This document shows, piece by piece, positions 31,909-35,029 of a stretch of 35,029 nt of DNA. A model generated the notes under the pieces. It was given only the letters and a program-made list of their open reading frames with translations. It made no database searches and was not told the DNA's origin. The stretch lies in the NCBI GenBank assembly GCA_002478115.1, contig DLMH01000031.1, positions 1 to 35,029 of the forward strand, given 5' to 3'. The translations under genes were made by a program, and so were the position numbers. The stretch is from Candidatus Acidiferrum typicum (GTDB taxonomy: Bacteria > Acidobacteriota > Terriglobia > Acidiferrales > UBA7541). Positions within the stretch are counted from its first letter, which is position 1; every line of letters begins with the position of its first letter.

Positions 31909-33870
31909 ATGAAGAACATAGTGTGGAAGTCTGTGTTAATGGTAATTCCTCTGTTGGGGCTCGCAGTGAATGGCAGGGCACAAGCAAGCTACGCCCTGCG
32001 CTCCCCGGACAAAAGAATCGAAGTGCGAATCCGGACGGCGCAAGGCGTTCGTTACGATGTGGTCCTGAAGGGCGTGGCGCTCCTGCAGGACAGCTCCCTC
32101 TCGATGGACGTTGACCATAAGGTGCTGGGGCACGAGGTCAAGGTCACGGGATCGAAGGAACGCCACAGCGATCAGATGCTTGAACCGGTGGTGCGCCAGA
32201 AATTCGCGAAAATCCGCGACAACTTCAACGAACTCCGGCTGGACATGGAAGGCGGCTATGCCGTGGTTTTCCGCGCATACAACGAAGGTGTCGCTTACCG
32301 GTTCGAGACTTCGCTCCCCGCGGAGCAGGTGAAGATCTACGGCGAGGAAGCAAACTTCCGCTTCACCTCCAATTTCGTGGTGTTCTATCCGCAGGAAGAC
32401 AGCTTCTTCTCTCACAACGAGCGCAAATACCTGCCGCAACTCTTGTCGAATATCAATCCGGCGTTTTTAGCCACCCTTCCCGCGGTCGTGGATGCGGAAG
32501 GAGGCGCAAAAGTGGCCATCGCGGAATCGGATGTCGAGGAATATCCGGGACTCTGGCTGCACGGCACTGGTGGCAACGGACTTTCCGGGACCTTTCCACC
32601 CTATCCTCTGAAAGAACAACTGACCGGCGATCGTGATTTCAGAGTCGTCGAAAGCGCCGATTATATTGCCGTGACGACGGGGAAGCGCACCTTCCCGTGG
32701 CGCGTGCTGGGCATCACGGACCGGGATGCGGACCTCCTGACGAATCCATTGGTGTGGCTGTTGGAGAAACCCTCCCAGTTGCAGGACACAAGCTGGATCA
32801 AGCCGGGCAAGGTCGCCTGGGACTGGTGGAATGACAACAATGTGTACGGCGTGGACTTCAAGGCCGGCGTCAACACGCAAACCTACAAGTACTACATCGA
32901 TTTCGCGGCGAAGTACGGCCTTCCTTACATCATCCTGGACGAAGGGTGGTACAAGCTCGGCAACGTGCTCGAGGTGGTCCCGGAAATCAACATGGAAGAA
33001 TTGATGGCCTACGCCAAGCAGAAAAATGTTGGAGTGATTTTATGGGTAATTTGGAAAACGCTGGACGATCAGCTTATACCCGCGCTGGATCAATACCAGA
33101 AATGGGGCATCAAGGGAATCAAGGTTGATTTCATGCAGCGCAGCGATCAATTGCTGATCAACTACTATCACAAAGTCAGCCGCGAAACGGCCAAGCGCCA
33201 CATGCTGGTGGATTTTCACGGCGACCAGAAACCCGCGACGATGACCCGCACCTGGCCCAACCTGATCAGCACGGAAGGCGTCCGCGGGATGGAGTGGAGC
33301 AAATGGAGCGCGGAGACAGATCCGGATCATACCGTCACGCTGCCGTTCACGCGGATGTTCCTTGGGCCGATGGACTTCACGCCGGGAGCGATGCTGAATG
33401 CGCAGAAAGCCAGCTTTAGGCCGGTGTTCAGCCGCCCCATGAGCGAGGGCACGCGTTGTCATCAACTCGCGATGTACGTAGTGTTCGAGAGCCCATTGCA
33501 AATGCTCTCGGACAGCCCGTCAAATTACCTGCGCGAGCCGGAAGCGATGGAGTTCCTGGCCGCTGTGCCGACGGAGTGGGACGAATCGAAGGCCCTCGAT
33601 GGACGCATCGGGCAATACGTTGCGATAGCCCGGAGAAATGGTGCGGACTGGTATGTCGGAGCGATGACCAACTGGACGGGAAGGGAACTGGAGATTGATT
33701 TCTCCTTCCTGCCCGAAGGCAATTTCCAGATGGATGCCTATCAAGACGGCGTGAACGCAGACCGCATGGGAAGCGACTACAAACTGGTGAAGACGCAAGT
33801 GACTCGGGCGACCAAACTAAAAATCAAGCTGGCCCCAGGCGGCGGCTGGGCCGCGCGCATTCATCGCTAG
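31909..33870 (+). CDS. Glycoside hydrolase family 97 alpha-glycosidase
   Basis: A 653-aa periplasmic enzyme with a Sec signal (KSVLMVIPLLGLAVNGRAQA). The N-terminal beta-super-sandwich (residues ~28-290; SPDKRIEVRIRTAQGVRYDV, VVFRAYNEGVAYRFE) and TIM barrel (WDWWNDNNVYGVDFKAGVNT, LPYIILDEGWYKL) are diagnostic of GH97. Asp407 in IKVDFMQRSDQ and Glu462 in TEGVRGMEW are 55 residues apart. From memory this is the spacing of nucleophile and acid/base in the retaining alpha-galactosidase branch, whereas SusB-type alpha-glucosidases invert. A retaining alpha-galactosidase is therefore favoured but not proven. The C-terminal beta domain ends KLKIKLAPGGGWAARIHR. AAGGA lies 9 bases before the ATG. Probably co-transcribed with the GH2 gene. 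Confidence 0.92.
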   Translation: MKNIVWKSVLMVIPLLGLAVNGRAQASYALRSPDKRIEVRIRTAQGVRYDVVLKGVALLQDSSLSMDVDHKVLGHEVKVTGSKERHSDQMLEPVVRQKFAKIRDNFNELRLDMEGGYAVVFRAYNEGVAYRFETSLPAEQVKIYGEEANFRFTSNFVVFYPQEDSFFSHNERKYLPQLLSNINPAFLATLPAVVDAEGGAKVAIAESDVEEYPGLWLHGTGGNGLSGTFPPYPLKEQLTGDRDFRVVESADYIAVTTGKRTFPWRVLGITDRDADLLTNPLVWLLEKPSQLQDTSWIKPGKVAWDWWNDNNVYGVDFKAGVNTQTYKYYIDFAAKYGLPYIILDEGWYKLGNVLEVVPEINMEELMAYAKQKNVGVILWVIWKTLDDQLIPALDQYQKWGIKGIKVDFMQRSDQLLINYYHKVSRETAKRHMLVDFHGDQKPATMTRTWPNLISTEGVRGMEWSKWSAETDPDHTVTLPFTRMFLGPMDFTPGAMLNAQKASFRPVFSRPMSEGTRCHQLAMYVVFESPLQMLSDSPSNYLREPEAMEFLAAVPTEWDESKALDGRIGQYVAIARRNGADWYVGAMTNWTGRELEIDFSFLPEGNFQMDAYQDGVNADRMGSDYKLVKTQVTRATKLKIKLAPGGGWAARIHR

Positions 33871-33909
33871 GCGGGACTCAAGGAGGGATAAACCTGAAGG
33901 CCGAAATCA

Positions 33910-33968
33910 AAGAGGGATTTCTCCACTCCGGGACGGCAGAAATCGCCGTCCCTCCGGTCGAAATGACA
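33910..33968 (-). repeat. Inverted family B repeat downstream of the GH97 gene
   Basis: Minus-strand reading starts TTTGTCATTTCGACCGGAG and ends GGAGAAATCCCTC, with a perfect 8-bp stem GGGACGGC/GCCGTCCC (33930-33937 with 33945-33952). This copy has the fuller edge sequence of the family (TGTCATTTCGACCGGAG). Confidence 0.7.
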
Positions 33969-34118
33969 AATTTGGGGTGTTGGTTAGCGTGGGGAAACGC
34001 AAACTCAGCGAAGCGGGATACTCACGCGACGTTCATTTGATACAGATTACGCTGAGTCAGTTTCCGGCAACTTAACGAGACTTGCTCCTAAGGCCGTCCT
34101 CTGTGCCACAATTGGATT

Positions 34119-34580
34119 ATGAATTCCCTCAAAATCGGTGACAGGGTCTTGACAGCTCCAGACGAACGCGCCGAAAGATGGCAGTGGCCCTCAGAATGGG
34201 AGTGGCCTACAGATTCTAGAAAGTTCATGTGCTGGATTTTCCTCGCCACATCCCTGCAGTACCTAACCATCTCCCTTAGGAGCATTCCGTACTCACTTCA
34301 TCAATACTCCGCAGTTCCGCTTCTTCGCATTCTGCTCACGGCGCCGATCATCTCTGTCGTAATGGCTACCCTCTCTGGAGTGGCCTGGTGGACTATCTGG
34401 AAGGGGAAAGCCTCGGCGAAAGGCTGGGCGATTGCCACAAGCCTCGTATACATTCTGATTTTCCTCCGGCAATTCATCATTCCCATAGGACCCGTCTGGG
34501 GTCGCCAAGCGGGTGCGCTGTTTCTCGGAATAATCGGACTGGTCGCTTTCTTGTGGCGCGATAAACGGGTCGACGCTTAG
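34119..34580 (+). CDS. Small integral membrane protein, unknown function
   Basis: A 153-aa protein with a polar N-terminus (ERAERWQWPSEWEWPTDSRK) and four probable membrane segments near residues 36-54 (FMCWIFLATSLQYLTISL), 68-92 (LLRILLTAPIISVVMATLSGVAW), 101-117 (GWAIATSLVYILIFLRQF) and 130-147 (ALFLGIIGLVAFLW). It ends in a basic tail (RDKRVDA). I do not recognise the family. The gene converges on the CPBP protease gene, with stops 17 bases apart. The hydrophobic patterning makes it a plausible real gene. No ribosome site stands out. Confidence 0.65.
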   Translation: MNSLKIGDRVLTAPDERAERWQWPSEWEWPTDSRKFMCWIFLATSLQYLTISLRSIPYSLHQYSAVPLLRILLTAPIISVVMATLSGVAWWTIWKGKASAKGWAIATSLVYILIFLRQFIIPIGPVWGRQAGALFLGIIGLVAFLWRDKRVDA

Positions 34581-34597
34581 CTTCCCGTTCGACCTAT

Positions 34598-35029
34598 CTA
34601 CCAAGCCCGAATCAGTGCGTAAAAATCGAGGAATCCGTGTGCAACGATGACGGGAAGGGCACAGCGCGAGCGCGCGTAATACAGTGCCAAAGCCAAGTTG
34701 AAAAAAGAGAGCGATATTGCGCCGGCCCAGCCGTAGTAGAGATGGTAGGAAAACTGGACAACTACACTAAGGGCGACAGCCAGCGTCGAAGAGCCAGTTA
34801 GTTCGATGACTTCAGTCATCAGGTAGGCCCGAACGATCAGTTCTTCAAAGAACGGACTCAAGAGCAAAAATGGAATTGCCACGATGGAAGGGTGCGAGAA
34901 AAAATCTTTGGCAGTGGGAACGGTGGCCCAAGTCCCGTATGCCAAATGGTGGATGGTCTGAACCAGCGCATTACCTAGGCCGTACGCCGCATAGGACACC
35001 ATGGCTACTAAACACACCGTCATAAGTAA
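34598..35029 (-). CDS. CPBP-family intramembrane metalloprotease, C-terminal part (truncated by window edge)
   Basis: The frame is open at the right edge; an internal ATG lies at 35023, but the family usually has more upstream sequence. The visible ~143 residues contain the three CPBP/Abi motifs: FFEELIVRAYL (EExxxR), VVQFSYHLYYGW (His motif) and LPVIVAHGFLDFYAL (HxxxD). These sit in hydrophobic helices such as SIVAIPFLLLSPFFEEL. The enzymes are membrane-embedded proteases of the type II CAAX-prenyl-endopeptidase fold; bacterial members act in bacteriocin self-immunity or protein maturation, with mostly unknown substrates. Convergent with the small membrane protein gene. Confidence 0.85.
   Translation of the reverse strand, partial: LLMTVCLVAMVSYAAYGLGNALVQTIHHLAYGTWATVPTAKDFFSHPSIVAIPFLLLSPFFEELIVRAYLMTEVIELTGSSTLAVALSVVVQFSYHLYYGWAGAISLSFFNLALALYYARSRCALPVIVAHGFLDFYALIRAW

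Overview
The window is a chromosomal segment from a GC-rich, Gram-negative-type soil or sediment bacterium. The gene mix is typical of Acidobacteriota: a CRTAC1-like FG-GAP/ASPIC-UnbV exported protein, a TPR protein with a carboxypeptidase-regulatory-like domain, Tat-exported GH2 and periplasmic GH97 glycosidases, a PEGA-domain exported protein, and abundant short intergenic hairpin repeats. The phylum is inferred from gene families and repeat style. No rRNA, tRNA or CRISPR array was seen.

Layout, left to right. The 3' end of glutamate synthase (gltB, 2-613) is followed by a LysR regulator and a Tat-exported sulfite-oxidase-family molybdoenzyme. A leftward block (2723-9378) holds an exported SH3-like/PsbP-like protein, a small helical protein, an error-prone DnaE2 polymerase and a Y-family DNA polymerase, i.e. 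a translesion-synthesis module. It is divergent from a small metal-binding protein of the (unrelated) DinB-like four-helix fold. A PEGA-domain protein (10697-11461) precedes about 1.3 kb with no convincing gene (11462-12790). That stretch is packed with hairpin repeats and carries a consensus sigma70 promoter on the minus strand. An accessory patch (12791-15113) encodes unrecognised proteins and a truncated zinc-ribbon ORF. Next come a VOC protein, an exported alkaline-phosphatase-superfamily protein paired with a 438-aa unknown, the CRTAC1-like protein and an MDR quinone oxidoreductase.

The right half is catabolic: glycerol kinase and glycerol-3-phosphate dehydrogenase (glpK, glpD), a Tat-exported hydroxypyruvate-isomerase-like TIM barrel, an extended SDR, a TPR protein, a GH2 beta-glycosidase and a GH97 alpha-glycosidase. 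This suggests periplasmic release of sugars followed by sugar and glycerol oxidation. The window closes with a small membrane protein convergent with a CPBP-type intramembrane protease that runs off the right edge.

The most unusual signal is a set of short interspersed hairpin repeats. I see several families (A-F in the features) that keep constant edges such as TGTAG, CTTTAGGGGG or TGTCAT...GAGGGATC, while their stems change in a compensatory way around TTCA/TTTA or TTCTGA loops. They fill most non-coding gaps and also lie in frame inside the two translesion polymerase genes, three in dnaE2 and two in the N-terminal extension of the Y-family polymerase. There they appear to be translated as extra peptide segments. 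Other points worth a look are the orphan consensus promoter at 12546-12574, a glpD start that looks like an ATG-to-ACG change, an Asp-for-Glu change in the Y-family catalytic motif, and a compact inverted-repeat element between glpK and glpD.
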